Shown here piece after piece: positions 8,001-18,088 of a stretch of DNA of 45,100 bases. The translations under genes were made by a program, and so were the position numbers. This stretch comes from Polaromonas sp. Its GTDB lineage: Bacteria > Pseudomonadota > Gammaproteobacteria > Burkholderiales > Burkholderiaceae_C. The notes under the pieces are model-generated. The model was given only the letters and a program-made list of their open reading frames with translations. It did no database searches and was not told the DNA's origin. Position 1 is the stretch's first letter; each line of letters begins with the position of its first letter. The stretch is from NCBI RefSeq assembly GCF_030689685.1, contig NZ_JAUYEY010000037.1, positions 1-45,100 on the forward strand. Reading direction: 5' to 3'.

Positions 8001-8026
8001 GACTCAAAATCAACCCGGCGGCTGAA

Positions 8027-8832
8027 TCAAGCGTCCAGCGCGGCCCGAATTTCCGCCAGAAAGTCATGCACCACGCTCGCCACCTTGTCACGCGGTGCAT
8101 TCTCAGTCAGCTGGATAATGCGTGTGCCTATAACCACTGCATCGGCGACGCGGCTGATGGCCACGGCGGTGGCGGCGTCGCGGATGCCAAAACCGACGCC
8201 GACCGGGATGCTGACATGTTCACGTATGCGCGGCAGCATGGCCTCGACAGCACCCAGGTCCAGCGTGCCAGCCCCGGTGACGCCCTTGAGCGAGACGTAG
8301 TACACGTAGCCGCTGGCAAGCTGGGCCACCTGCGCCATGCGTGCGGCGGTCGAGGTGGGGGCCAGCAGGAAGATCAGGTCCATCTGGTGGGCGCGCAAGG
8401 TGGCGGCAAAGGCCTCGCATTCTTCGGGCGGGTAGTCCACGACCAGAATGCCGTCCACCCCGGCGGCTGATGCATCGTGCACAAAGCTGTCCTTGCCGCG
8501 CTTGATGTCGTAGGCCTCAATCGGGTTGGCGTAACCCATCAGCACCACAGGGGTTTTGCTGTCCTGTTGTCGGAACTGCTGCACCATCGCCAGCACCTGT
8601 ACCAGGCCTATGCCCATGGCCAAAGCCTTGTCGCCCGCCTTCTGAATAACAGGCCCGTCGGCACTGGGGTCGGAAAAAGGCACACCGAGTTCGATCACGT
8701 CGGCACCACCGGCCACCATGCCATGCATGATTTCTGGCGTGATGTCCGCAAAGGGAAAACCGGCGGTGACGTAAGGGATCAGGGCTTTGCGGTTTTGCGC
8801 CTTCAGCGCTTCAAAGACGGCGGCGATGCGGC

Positions 8833-8836
<4 letters not shown>
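8027..8836 (-). CDS. trpA: Tryptophan synthase subunit alpha
   Basis: The enzyme cleaves indole-3-glycerol phosphate to indole and glyceraldehyde 3-phosphate and channels indole to TrpB. The 269-residue TIM-barrel product has catalytic Glu49 in [17 protein letters not shown] and Asp60 at the expected positions, and the phosphate-binding GVGFGIRD near the end. The ATG overlaps the trpB stop by 4 bp, the usual coupling. Its last 503 bp are duplicated at 4775-5277, and its 3' neighbour is the accessory insert rather than accD. Confidence 0.97.
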
Positions 8837-10078
<1,242 letters not shown>

Positions 10079-10101
<23 letters not shown>

Positions 10102-10792
10102 GGTTCTTCACAAGTTGTTCGTCCGCAGCGCGAACGGCTGCAACAAACTGGTTGATTTTCTCAAAGCTCTTGATCCCTTTGGAGATCTCGACGCCCGAAC
10201 TGACATCAACGGCCAGCGTTTTACAACGCGGCCTGACTTGCAAAACGCCATCGGTCACATTTGCAGGTGTGAGTCCACCAGACAAAACGAGGTGAGCGTT
10301 GACGCTTGGAGGAAGAAGTGACCAATTGAATGTTTTTCCGCTGCCGCCAAACCCTTCGACATGCGCGTCGAGCAGGATGGCCTGGGCTTCTTTGAAGTCT
10401 TCGGCGTATTTTACGAGATCAAAAGCGGCGCCGCCCTCCGTGAGGCTTTCATCCAGCGGGATGCGGGCCGCGCGCATGAAGGGGCGTCCAGCCTGCAGGC
10501 AGGCCGCGGGCGTTTCATCACCATGGAACTGCAGCATGGCCGTCGGCAGCAGGGCGCAGGCGGCCGCGATGGCCGCCGCCGTTTCGTTCACGAACAGCAG
10601 CACCGGCGTCACAAAAGGCGGCAGGCGGCTGGCCAGTTCGGCGGCGCGTTCGGCGCTGACGCAGCGCGGACTGGGCGCGTACATGACAAAACCCACGGCA
10701 TCGGCGCCGGCCGCCACGGCCGCATCCACGTCTTCCTCACGCGTGAGGCCGCAGATCTTGATCCGGGTGCGTAGGGACGGAGAAGATGTCAT
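10079..10792 (-). CDS. trpF: Phosphoribosylanthranilate isomerase
   Basis: TrpF isomerises N-(5-phosphoribosyl)anthranilate in the third step of tryptophan synthesis. The 237-residue barrel has the catalytic cysteine C14 in [23 protein letters not shown] in the middle, and [10 protein letters not shown] plus VDVSSGVE with the catalytic Asp near the end. The C-terminal tail after [15 protein letters not shown] is longer than average and overlaps trpB. It heads the trpFBA unit; 160 bp separate it from truA. Confidence 0.95.
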
Positions 10793-10849
10793 GAGCCAGG
10801 TCCCGACGGATGACAGCGCAGCAAGCTTTCATTCCAGTCGGGGCTGCGG

Positions 10850-10881
10850 AACCGGCCTTGCCCGGCCCTGAGCCTGTCGAT
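10850..10881. repeat. REP-like repeat between truA and trpF
   Basis: The sequence GGCCCTGAGCCTGTCGATGG lies among GC-rich inverted repeats (CCGGCC, CCCGGCCC and ACCGGGCC). CTGAGCCTGTCGA resembles the widespread proteobacterial repeat CTGAGCTTGTCGAAG, of which a better copy occurs at 44747-44763. It fills the 160-bp truA-trpF gap and could end or stabilise transcripts. Confidence 0.45.
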
Positions 10882-10952
10882 GGACCGGGCCGCAGGCGCA
10901 GCGGCCCCTTCGGGAGGCGGCGTGTTACACGAAGTGAAAAGCGTGGGGGCAA

Positions 10953-11735
10953 TCATGGAATCCAATCATAGGCTGGCGCGCGTTCCGGTAACCCGTAACT
11001 GGCGTCATACCGCGGTCCCAAAAAATACAGGCCGTCGGGCGAAAACGTGGGTGCGGCGGCGTCACGGCGGCGCGCGTCCCGCACCTGGGCCATCCAGCCG
11101 GGCGGCTGCTGGCCCTGGCCGATGGTGACCAGGCAACCCATGATGTTGCGGATCATGTGGTGCAAAAAGGCGTTGGCCTCGAAGTCGAAACGCCAGTAGT
11201 CAGCGCGTTGCGATACGTCTATGCGGGTGAGGGTCTTGACCGGGGTTTTGGCCTGGCACTGGGCGGCTCGGAAGGACGAGAAATCATGTTCGCCGACCAG
11301 ATGCGTGATGGCCTCGCGCATGGCAGCGCCATTCAGCGGGCGGTAGACCCAGCCGACGCGGCCGGCCTCGACGCTGGGACGCACCGGCGAGTCCAGCAGC
11401 ACGTAGGCATAACGCCGGCTGGTGGCGCTGCCACGGCAGTGGAAGGCGTCGGGAACCTCACGCGCCCACTGCACGGCAATGTCGCGCGGAAGAAAGGCGT
11501 TGGTGCCGCGCACCCAGGACGACAGCTCGCGCGCCAGGGCGGTGTTGAAGTGAACCACCTGCATCAGCGCATGCACACCGGCATCGGTGCGCCCCGCGCA
11601 CAGGGTGCGGATCGGCTGGTCGGCAAACTTGCTGAGTGCCTTTTCGAGCTGGTCCTGAACGGTCTTACCCGACAGCTGGCTTTGCCAGCCCTCGTAGTTG
11701 CCGCCGTTGTAACTGAGGCCCAGAGCGATCCTCAC
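10953..11735 (-). CDS. truA: tRNA pseudouridine(38-40) synthase
   Basis: TruA converts uridines 38-40 in the tRNA anticodon stem to pseudouridine. The 260-residue product begins MRIALGLSYNGGNYEGWQSQ and carries the catalytic Asp (D51) in CAGRTDAGVHALMQVVHF. FLHHMIRNIMGCLVTIGQG and the C-terminal APTFSPDGLYFLGPRYDASY are also typical. It lies 31 bp downstream of fimV on the same strand, an arrangement usual in Comamonadaceae. Confidence 0.96.
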   Translation of the reverse strand: MRIALGLSYNGGNYEGWQSQLSGKTVQDQLEKALSKFADQPIRTLCAGRTDAGVHALMQVVHFNTALARELSSWVRGTNAFLPRDIAVQWAREVPDAFHCRGSATSRRYAYVLLDSPVRPSVEAGRVGWVYRPLNGAAMREAITHLVGEHDFSSFRAAQCQAKTPVKTLTRIDVSQRADYWRFDFEANAFLHHMIRNIMGCLVTIGQGQQPPGWMAQVRDARRRDAAAPTFSPDGLYFLGPRYDASYGLPERAPAYDWIP

Positions 11736-11766
11736 GGGCGGCTTTCAGGGAAACGGTGCAAGACCT

Positions 11767-14364
11767 TCAGGCCAGGGCGTTGATGAAAGCCTGAGCCTTG
11801 GCCTTGAGCGAACCACTCGATTGCGCCAGCACTTCCTCGGCCAGGGACCGCGCGCCATCAACGTCGCCAATCGCGCGGAACTCTTCAGCCAGCGCGAACT
11901 TGGTCTCCAGCGGGTCTTCCAGGTCCATTGCGGGCGCGGGCGCGGGCGCAGGCGCAGGCGCAGGCGCGATGTTCTGGCTCTCGGTGGTCGGGCCGTCGAG
12001 GTCCAGCGACAGCGCGCCCATGTCGAACTCCAACATGCCGCCAGAGGTGTCCAGCGGTGTGGCTGCCGTGGTGACGGCCGGCTCCTCGGTCGTGAAACTC
12101 AGACCGGCATCCATAGTTGGCAGGGGCTCGGCAATAGCCGGGGCGGGCGCCGCTGTCGGCATGTCCAGCGTCGCCGAACTGAAGTCCATCCCGTTGTCCA
12201 GAGGGGCCGCCGCAGTGATGATCGGCATGGCCAAGGTCTGTTCTGTGCGTGCGACAGGTGCGGGCGCAGGCGCAGGCGCGTCGTCTCCCATTGAAAAATC
12301 CAGATCGAGGTCGAAGTCAACCGCCGATGCTTCAGGCTCAACTGCGGGTTCCAAGGCTTGCGGCGCGGTTTGGGTTGCAAAAGTTGCGCTGACAATTCCC
12401 ACCGCAGCAATTGCAGCGGCAGAGGGGGGCTGGCCATCAGGCTGGTACATCGGGTTGCCGGGGTCCAGGTCACGGCCCATTTCAGCCATGTGCGCCCACT
12501 CGCCCCCGTGGCCCTTGGTCAGGTTGAAGGCATCGGTGGCCACTGCTGCAAAGGCTGCGGCGTCGCGGCGCTTCGCATAAATCTCCATCAGCTTGGCATG
12601 GATGGCAATGCGGGTTGGACTGACACGTATGGCTTCCTTGAGGATTTCCTCGGCCTGCAAATCACGCCCGTAGGCCAGGTAGACATCCGCTTCGGCCACC
12701 GGGTCCACGTCGCCGGCGGCATCGAGCTGGCTTGGCGAGTACACCATGGACGAGCCAGTGACATTGACCTCGTTGGTGTCGATACGCTGGCCGCCGCTGG
12801 CGCCGAAGAAGGAGTCGGGCTGCAGGCGGCTTTCCAGGAAGGAGCTGTCCACAGCGACGGCATTTTTGCGCTGGCGCGCGCGGAAAATGCCCAGGGCCAG
12901 CAACAGCAACAGCAGGATGGCGGCACCGGCGAGGAGCAGCGGGTTTTCAAGCAGTTCGTCAACCAGGCTCGGTTCTGGCGGCGGAGGGGGCGGCACCACC
13001 ACTGGTTTTTTCACGGGCACAGCAGCCGGTGCTGCCGCACTGGCTGCTGGTGTGGCGGTTATTGCAGCGCTGGCGGCAGGTAGGGCCGCAGTTGCGGCCG
13101 GGGCGGTGGTGACTGCTGCGGTGCTGCTGGCCGGCGCCATGGGTGTAGCCGGTGCGGTGGCAGCAGGTGAACTGCCTGTCAGTGTGCCGGGGCTGGTAAC
13201 TGCGACGCCGGGCGCCGGAGAAGCCGGCGTGGATGGACTGCCCAGCTTGTTCAAGTCGGCGATGTTTTTTGACAGCTCGGCGACGCGCGCTGCGGCTTCC
13301 TTGGATTGGCGATCCTGGGCAATTTTTTCTTCCGCTGCCGCCTTGCCCTGTACCGCGCCTTTGGACAGGGTCAGCTTGTCGGGCGTTGTGGCAGCCGGTG
13401 CCTTGTCTTCCACCTTGGCCTGGACCTGGCCTGCGGCCTGTCGGTCGGCGCCAGCGGTCTGGGTGGCGGGTGCGCTTTCGGCGAGCTTGCGGCGGAAGGC
13501 ATTGAAGTCCCGGCTTTGCGCGACGATGGTGCGGCTGGCTTCGCCGGCGGAAACGGCTTCAGCCTGGTCAGAGCCTGGCACTTCCAGTACGGCGCCAGCC
13601 TTGAGGCGGTTGACATTGCCACCAATGAAGGCATCCGGGTTGCTGCGCAGCAGGGCCACCAGCATCTGGTCCAGTGAGACGCTGGCGGGTTTGGTCTGTG
13701 CCGCGATCTTGCCGGCGGTGTCTCCGGTTTTGGCGGTGACGGTCTGGCCGCTAGGTGACGGGGCACGTGTTGTGGCGGCGGGGGCGGGTGGTGGCGGTGC
13801 CGCGGGCCGGACGGCAGGCGCCGGCATGGGCATAGGTGGGCTGGGCCGTGAAGGGGGAGCGGCGGCCGGTGGCAGCGTGGCGACGGGTGCCGGCGGACGT
13901 GACACCAGGGGCGCGGTTGGCGCGGGCATGGGCTGGGCAGTGGCGCGCAGGTTGGGCGGGTCAAACAACATCGTGTAGTCACGCACGATGCGCCCGGATG
14001 CCCATCGGGCTTCCAGAATCAGATCAACAAAAGGTTCGCTGACCGGCCTGTCGCTGCTCAAACGCAGATAAGACCGGCCATCGGGGCGGCGCTGCAGGGT
14101 GATCTGCACATTGGTAACGGCAGCGCTGTATTCCAGGCCTGCGGACTTGAAGGCATCGGCACTGGCGACGCTGGCGCGCAGGGTGGCGGCCTCCTCGGCG
14201 TTGATCTCGGCAATGTCGATTTCAGCGCGCAAGGGTTCGCCGAGTGCCGACTGGACGGTGACCCGGCCCAAACCCAGGGCCTGGACCTCCAAACTGGTGA
14301 AGCTGCCTAGCAGGGCAATGGCGGCTGCAACGGCACCGATACGCCAGCGGCGAGGATGATTCAT
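11767..14364 (-). CDS. fimV: FimV-family pilus/polar-localisation protein
   Basis: FimV proteins are inner-membrane scaffolds for type IV pilus assembly and polar organisation. The 865-residue product has a signal or anchor segment (AVAAAIALLGSFTSLEVQAL), the conserved N-terminal LGRVTVQSALGEPLRAEIDI and a long Pro/Ala-rich linker. A LysM-like peptidoglycan-binding segment follows (VTAKTGDTAGKIAAQ to LKAGAVLEVPG), then one transmembrane helix (LLAGAAILLLLLLALGIF). An acidic cytoplasmic region ends in the FimV C-terminal helix DPLETKFALAEEFRAIGDVD. The ATG at 14362-14364 has GGAGG 11 nt upstream; a 28-codon open extension is not FimV-like. Ala-Pro hexanucleotide repeats at 11932-11967 make the linker length liable to change. 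Confidence 0.92.
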   Translation of the reverse strand: MNHPRRWRIGAVAAAIALLGSFTSLEVQALGLGRVTVQSALGEPLRAEIDIAEINAEEAATLRASVASADAFKSAGLEYSAAVTNVQITLQRRPDGRSYLRLSSDRPVSEPFVDLILEARWASGRIVRDYTMLFDPPNLRATAQPMPAPTAPLVSRPPAPVATLPPAAAPPSRPSPPMPMPAPAVRPAAPPPPAPAATTRAPSPSGQTVTAKTGDTAGKIAAQTKPASVSLDQMLVALLRSNPDAFIGGNVNRLKAGAVLEVPGSDQAEAVSAGEASRTIVAQSRDFNAFRRKLAESAPATQTAGADRQAAGQVQAKVEDKAPAATTPDKLTLSKGAVQGKAAAEEKIAQDRQSKEAAARVAELSKNIADLNKLGSPSTPASPAPGVAVTSPGTLTGSSPAATAPATPMAPASSTAAVTTAPAATAALPAASAAITATPAASAAAPAAVPVKKPVVVPPPPPPEPSLVDELLENPLLLAGAAILLLLLLALGIFRARQRKNAVAVDSSFLESRLQPDSFFGASGGQRIDTNEVNVTGSSMVYSPSQLDAAGDVDPVAEADVYLAYGRDLQAEEILKEAIRVSPTRIAIHAKLMEIYAKRRDAAAFAAVATDAFNLTKGHGGEWAHMAEMGRDLDPGNPMYQPDGQPPSAAAIAAVGIVSATFATQTAPQALEPAVEPEASAVDFDLDLDFSMGDDAPAPAPAPVARTEQTLAMPIITAAAPLDNGMDFSSATLDMPTAAPAPAIAEPLPTMDAGLSFTTEEPAVTTAATPLDTSGGMLEFDMGALSLDLDGPTTESQNIAPAPAPAPAPAPAMDLEDPLETKFALAEEFRAIGDVDGARSLAEEVLAQSSGSLKAKAQAFINALA
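11932..11967. repeat. Hexanucleotide tandem repeat inside fimV
   Basis: Six consecutive units of GGGCGC or AGGCGC encode a run of alternating Ala and Pro (APAPAPAPAPAP) just before the conserved FimV C-terminal helix. A shorter, similar array lies near 12261-12280. Gain or loss of whole units keeps the frame and changes linker length. Confidence 0.7.
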
Positions 14365-14622
14365 GGGAATGTGAGCCTCCGATGCTCCGTCTGCATAAAA
14401 TTTTATTCTGCTGGTCCGCACAAAAACCTCAACGCGAATTTTCGACAAACAACATTAACATCAAGGCATTAGGCTGACAAGCTAAGACAGCACTTAAGTT
14501 TTGACACCGTGGATTAGCATCAACTTACAAGTTTGGGTTGTTGTCTGACGACAACGTATCGTCACAAGTGGTTACGGTTGTGGCCGGACGCAATCAGTCG
14601 TCATGTCGCGCCCGACCTTGCT
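14365..14622 (-). promoter_or_regulatory. fimV: fimV upstream region
   Basis: This 258-bp gap between asd and fimV is less GC-rich than its surroundings, particularly at 14395-14560, and contains GGAGG for fimV at 14376-14380. It most likely carries the fimV promoter. Several AT-rich -10-like hexamers occur (for example TAAAAT near 14400 on the minus strand), but none with a convincing -35, so I do not name a promoter. Confidence 0.35.
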
Positions 14623-15762
14623 TTAACCCTGAATCAAGATACGCAACATGCGCCGCAGCGGTTCGGCCGCACCCCAGAGCAACTGGTCGCCGATGGTGAA
14701 GGCGCCCAGGTAGTCGCCACCCATGGCGAGTTTGCGCAGGCGGCCGACGGGAATGCTCATGGTGCCAGTGACGGCTACAGGCGTCAGGTCGGTGATGCTG
14801 GCCTCGCGCGTGTTCGGCACGACTTTGACCCACGCGTTGTCGGCCGCGATCAGGGCCTCGATGTCGGCCAGCGGTACGTCCTTCTTGAGCTTGAAGGTCA
14901 GCGCCTGGCTGTGGCAGCGCATCGCGCCAATGCGCACGCAGAAACCGTCCACCGGCGTTTCAGCGGTGCCGAAGCTGGCACCCTGGCCCAGGATCTTGTT
15001 GGTTTCGGCGCCGCCTTTCCACTCTTCCTTGCTCATGCCATCGCCCAAATCCTTGTCGATCCAGGGAATCAGGCTGCCGCCCAACGGTACGCCGAAGTTC
15101 GCCATCTCGGCGGCGCCCAGCGACTGCTGCTTGGCCAGGATGCGACGGTCTATCTCCAGAATGGCGGACTTCGGATCGTCCAGCAAGGCTTTGACCTCGC
15201 CGTTGAGCGAGCCGAACTGGGTCAACAGTTCACGCATGTGCTGCGCACCGCCGCCCGAGGCCGCCTGGTAGGTCATGCTGGTCATCCACTCGACCAGCCC
15301 GGCCTTGTACAGCGCGCCCACGCCCATCAGCATGCAGCTAACGGTGCAGTTGCCGCCTATCCAGTTTTTGCCGCCCGCCGCCATGGCTTTCTGGATGACC
15401 GGCAGGTTGACCGGGTCCAGCACGATGATGGCGTCGTCGTTCATGCGGAGCGTCGATGCGGCGTCAATCCAGTGGCCATTCCAGCCGGCAGCGCGCAGCT
15501 TGGGGTACACCTCGGAGGTGTAGTCACCGCCCTGAGCGGTGATGATGACATCGCACTTTTTCAGCGCCGCAATATCGAACGCGTCTTTCAGCGTGGTTTC
15601 GTTCTTCGCCTCGGCCGGGGCCTTGCCACCGGCGTTGGAGGTGGAAAAGAAGACCGGCTCGATCAGGTCGAAGTCGCCTTCGGCCTGCATGCGATCGATC
15701 AGCACCGAGCCGACCATGCCGCGCCAGCCTACGAGTCCTGTGAGATTTCCTGCGAGTTTCAT
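14623..15762 (-). CDS. asd: Aspartate-semialdehyde dehydrogenase
   Basis: Asd reduces aspartyl phosphate to aspartate semialdehyde with NADPH, the branch point to Lys, Met, Thr and diaminopimelate. The 379-residue product has an N-terminal nucleotide-binding motif [13 protein letters not shown], the active-site cysteine C139 in [13 protein letters not shown] and the substrate motif [17 protein letters not shown]. Length and motifs match the E. coli type. The start is the ATG at 15760-15762; the frame is open 20 codons further through a palindromic leader. It follows leuB by 259 bp that contain two strong hairpins. Confidence 0.96.
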   Translation of the reverse strand: MKLAGNLTGLVGWRGMVGSVLIDRMQAEGDFDLIEPVFFSTSNAGGKAPAEAKNETTLKDAFDIAALKKCDVIITAQGGDYTSEVYPKLRAAGWNGHWIDAASTLRMNDDAIIVLDPVNLPVIQKAMAAGGKNWIGGNCTVSCMLMGVGALYKAGLVEWMTSMTYQAASGGGAQHMRELLTQFGSLNGEVKALLDDPKSAILEIDRRILAKQQSLGAAEMANFGVPLGGSLIPWIDKDLGDGMSKEEWKGGAETNKILGQGASFGTAETPVDGFCVRIGAMRCHSQALTFKLKKDVPLADIEALIAADNAWVKVVPNTREASITDLTPVAVTGTMSIPVGRLRKLAMGGDYLGAFTIGDQLLWGAAEPLRRMLRILIQG

Positions 15763-15797
15763 GGGATGCCCTTTTTCAAAAAAATATGTTTTTTGAC

Positions 15798-15814
15798 CCG
15801 GCCCATCGGGCCGG
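15798..15814. terminator. GC-rich hairpin in the asd leader
   Basis: CCGGCCC-ATC-GGGCCGG is a perfect 7-bp stem with a 3-nt loop, 36 bp upstream of the asd start. On the minus strand it is followed by TCAAAAAACATATTTTTTTG, so a U run occurs only after a short gap. It may attenuate read-through from leuB or protect the asd transcript. Confidence 0.45.
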
Positions 15815-15923
15815 CAGGGCACGACGAACCAGGCTTGCTAGCCTTTAATGGTTGTCGTTTTGGTGGTCTGGGAAAAAACCGGCGCGCCACAGCCCGCGCG
15901 CGAGGCGGCGGGGCAGTGGGTGA

Positions 15924-15964
15924 GGGCGGGGCTTTTACGCATGCTGCTGATTGTAGCCCCGCCC
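15924..15964. terminator. Ten-base-pair GC stem behind leuB
   Basis: GGGCGGGGCT (15924-15933) and AGCCCCGCCC (15955-15964) are perfect inverted repeats around a 21-nt loop, 58 bp downstream of the leuB stop. There is no adjacent U run on the minus strand. The stem is strong enough to act as a Rho-assisted stop or RNA-processing site. Confidence 0.45.
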
Positions 15965-16021
15965 ATCAGCGGCGCCGGTATGCCCGGGGCTTGAAATGCG
16001 CTGTTTTGCGGTTAAAAAACG

Positions 16022-17092
16022 TCAGATCAAAGCCTGGACGACCGCATCGCCCATCGCCACCGTGCCGACTTTGGTCGTGCCTTCGCTGTAGATATCAGGC
16101 GTACGCAGGCCCTGTGTCAACACCGCGTCCACGGCTTTTTCGATGCGCGCGGCGGCGTCTGGCTGGTTCAGGCTGAAGCGCAGCATCATGGCTGCGCTCA
16201 GTATCGTGGCCAGCGGGTTGGCCACGCCTTTGCCGGCAATGTCAGGTGCGCTGCCGTGGCTGGGTTCGTACAGGCCCTGATTTTTGGTGTTCAGGCTGGC
16301 CGACGGCAGCATGCCGATGCTGCCGGTCAGCATGGCGGCCGCGTCGCTCAGGATGTCGCCGAACATGTTGCCGGTCACGACCACGTCAAACTTCTTCGGC
16401 GCCTTGACCAGTTGCATGGCGGCGTTGTCCACATACATATGGTCCAGCGCCACGTCGGGGTACTGACTCCCAACTTCAGTCACGATGTCTTTCCAGAACT
16501 GGAAGGTCTCCAGCACATTGGCCTTGTCCACGCTGGTCACACGGCTGCCGCGTTTGCGCGCTGCCTGGAAGGCGACATGGGCGATGCGTTCGATCTCGGG
16601 GCGCGAATAACGCATGGTGTCGAAGGCTTCTTCGGCGCCGGGAAAATGTCCATCGGACGAAACGCGGCGGCCACGCGGCTGGCCAAAATAGATGTCGCCG
16701 GTCAGCTCGCGGATGATCAGGATGTCCAGGCCCGCCACCAGTTCGCGCTTCAGGCTGGAGGCGTCGACCAGTTGCGGGTAACAGATGGCAGGGCGGAAGT
16801 TGGCGAACAGGCCCATGTTTTTGCGCAGGCCCAGGATGGCCTGCTCGGGGCGCAGCGGGCGGTCGAGTTTGTCGTACTTCCAGTCGCCGACCGCGCCGAA
16901 CAGCACCGCGTCGGAGGCTTGTGCCAGCTTCAGCGTGGCCTCGGGCAGGGGGTGGCCGTGGGCTTCGTAAGCGGCGCCGCCGACCAGCGCGGTCTCGGTT
17001 TCAAATTTCAGGTCCAGTGCGTTCAGTACCTTGACGGCTTCGGCGACGATTTCGGTGCCTATGCCGTCACCGGGAAGAATTGCGATTTTCAT
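16022..17092 (-). CDS. leuB: 3-isopropylmalate dehydrogenase
   Basis: LeuB oxidises and decarboxylates 3-isopropylmalate with NAD in leucine synthesis. The 356-residue product begins [20 protein letters not shown] and shows [32 protein letters not shown], the metal-binding [20 protein letters not shown] with NMFGDILSD, and the nucleotide-binding [20 protein letters not shown]. It lies downstream of leuD, separated by 188 bp containing a dispersed repeat and a long inverted repeat, so it may not be in a tight unit with leuCD. Confidence 0.97.
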   Translation of the reverse strand: MKIAILPGDGIGTEIVAEAVKVLNALDLKFETETALVGGAAYEAHGHPLPEATLKLAQASDAVLFGAVGDWKYDKLDRPLRPEQAILGLRKNMGLFANFRPAICYPQLVDASSLKRELVAGLDILIIRELTGDIYFGQPRGRRVSSDGHFPGAEEAFDTMRYSRPEIERIAHVAFQAARKRGSRVTSVDKANVLETFQFWKDIVTEVGSQYPDVALDHMYVDNAAMQLVKAPKKFDVVVTGNMFGDILSDAAAMLTGSIGMLPSASLNTKNQGLYEPSHGSAPDIAGKGVANPLATILSAAMMLRFSLNQPDAAARIEKAVDAVLTQGLRTPDIYSEGTTKVGTVAMGDAVVQALI

Positions 17093-17105
17093 GGTTGGAT
17101 GTTCT

Positions 17106-17155
17106 TTTGCTATGTTTTTTGTAGCTGCTTGCGCCCGAATTGATTGGGCTAGAGG
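17106..17155 (+). repeat. Dispersed hairpin repeat, copy 3
   Basis: This copy reads TTTTGCTATGTTTTTTGTAG, then CTGCTTGCGCCCGAATTGAT and TGGGCTAGAGG, 14 bp upstream of the leuB start. Together with copy 2 it defines the full-length consensus with the GGGCTANAGG tail. Confidence 0.75.
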
Positions 17156-17193
17156 ATGAATTTATTCACGGTAGAGAGCGCAAATCAATTCAA

Positions 17194-17268
17194 TTTGAAC
17201 AAGGAGATCAAGAGGAAAGGAGGAAGACAAATTTTTTTCTCCTGATCTCATTGATCTCCTTGTTCAAA
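17194..17268. repeat. Eighteen-base-pair inverted repeat between leuD and leuB
   Basis: TTTGAACAAGGAGATCAA (17194-17211) and TTGATCTCCTTGTTCAAA (17251-17268) are perfect inverted repeats separated by 39 nt. The loop holds a shorter AGGAG/CTCCT pair and an A+T run. It begins 12 bp behind the leuD stop. It could be a transcript 3' end or processing hairpin, or the remnant of a small palindromic element. Its long perfect stem differs from the GC-rich hairpins elsewhere in this window. Confidence 0.7.
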
Positions 17269-17280
17269 TCGCATTCCGTA

Positions 17281-17931
17281 TCAACCGGCCATCGTATGGT
17301 TTAACCACGGCTTGATCGCCAGCCGCTCGGCTTCAAAGGCCTTGATCTTGTCGGCCTGGCGCAGGGTCAGGCCGATGTCGTCGTAACCACCGAGCAGGCA
17401 GAATTTCTTGAAGGCCTGCACCTCGAAGACAATTTCTTCGCCTTGCGGCTTGATCACCACCTGGCGCTCTAGGTCGATGGTGAGTTGGTAGCCGGGGAAA
17501 GCCAGCGCTTCATCAAATAGCTGGCTGACTTGCGCTTCGCTCAGAGCTATGGGCAGCAGGCCGTTCTTGAAGCTGTTGTTGAAAAAGATGTCGGCGTAAC
17601 TCGGCGCGATGATGGCGCGAAAGCCGTACTGGTCCAGCGCCCAGGGCGCATGTTCGCGCGAGGAACCGCAGCCAAAGTTCTTGCGCGCCAGCAGAATGGA
17701 CGCGCCATGGTAGCGCGGCTGGTTCAGCACGAAGTCCGGGTTGGGGCGGCGGCTGGTTGGGTCCTGGCCGGGAAAACCGGCGTCCAGATAACGCCAGGCA
17801 TCAAACAGATTCGGGCCAAAGCCGGTCTTGCGGATGGACTTGAGGAACTGCTTGGGAATGATCGCGTCGGTGTCGACGTTCTCGCGGTCCATGGGTGCGA
17901 CCAGGCCTTTGTGTACGGTAAAGGGTTTCAT
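17281..17931 (-). CDS. leuD: 3-isopropylmalate dehydratase small subunit
   Basis: LeuD is the swivel-domain partner of LeuC, isomerising 2- to 3-isopropylmalate. The 216-residue product begins [20 protein letters not shown], with [13 protein letters not shown] and the conserved [20 protein letters not shown] near residue 83. Its ATG overlaps the stop codon of the upstream entericidin gene by one base (TAATG), so the two are translationally coupled. Confidence 0.96.
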   Translation of the reverse strand: MKPFTVHKGLVAPMDRENVDTDAIIPKQFLKSIRKTGFGPNLFDAWRYLDAGFPGQDPTSRRPNPDFVLNQPRYHGASILLARKNFGCGSSREHAPWALDQYGFRAIIAPSYADIFFNNSFKNGLLPIALSEAQVSQLFDEALAFPGYQLTIDLERQVVIKPQGEEIVFEVQAFKKFCLLGGYDDIGLTLRQADKIKAFEAERLAIKPWLNHTMAG

Positions 17932-18068
17932 TACTTCTTCGCCTTGTCTTCAATCTTTTCTCCGACCTTTTGCAGGTCTTGCCCAAAGCCCCGGGCGGTG
18001 TTGCAGCCAGCCAGCACAAAGGCGATGGCAGCCAGCGACAGTGCAAGCAGTGAGGTGATTTTTTTCAT
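17931..18068 (-). CDS. Entericidin A/B-family small lipoprotein
   Basis: This short gene encodes 45 residues: [20 protein letters not shown], then [20 protein letters not shown] and DKAKK. The Lys-rich start, hydrophobic stretch and LAGC lipobox mark a lipoprotein signal peptide; the mature part CNTxxGxGxDxxxxGxxIE is the entericidin signature. Entericidins are small envelope lipoproteins, in E. coli an antidote/toxin pair linked to lysis, but solitary copies like this one have no proven role. AGGAG lies 8 nt before the ATG. It sits between leuC and leuD with a one-base overlap to leuD, so it is co-expressed with leucine genes. Confidence 0.9.
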   Translation of the reverse strand: MKKITSLLALSLAAIAFVLAGCNTARGFGQDLQKVGEKIEDKAKK

Positions 18069-18088
18069 GATGGCTCTCCTGAAGTGGG

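Larger units (their letters stand above)
5278..8026. other. Accessory insert between the two trpA 3' ends
   Basis: This 2749-bp segment lies between the truncated trpA copy and the stop codon of the full trpA. It contains a bidirectional hairpin (5302-5319), a YcaQ-like gene, an AAA/DUF4143 ATPase gene and an AT-rich promoter region. No integrase or transposase gene and no terminal inverted repeats are seen. The layout fits integration of a circular DNA by homologous recombination in trpA, or an element that carried its own trpA 3' end to restore the gene. Confidence 0.6.

Noticed and set aside
5278..8026. The accessory insert as a transposon or integrative element with its own mobility gene
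   Set aside because: No transposase, integrase or terminal inverted repeat was found; homologous recombination in trpA explains the layout with fewer assumptions.
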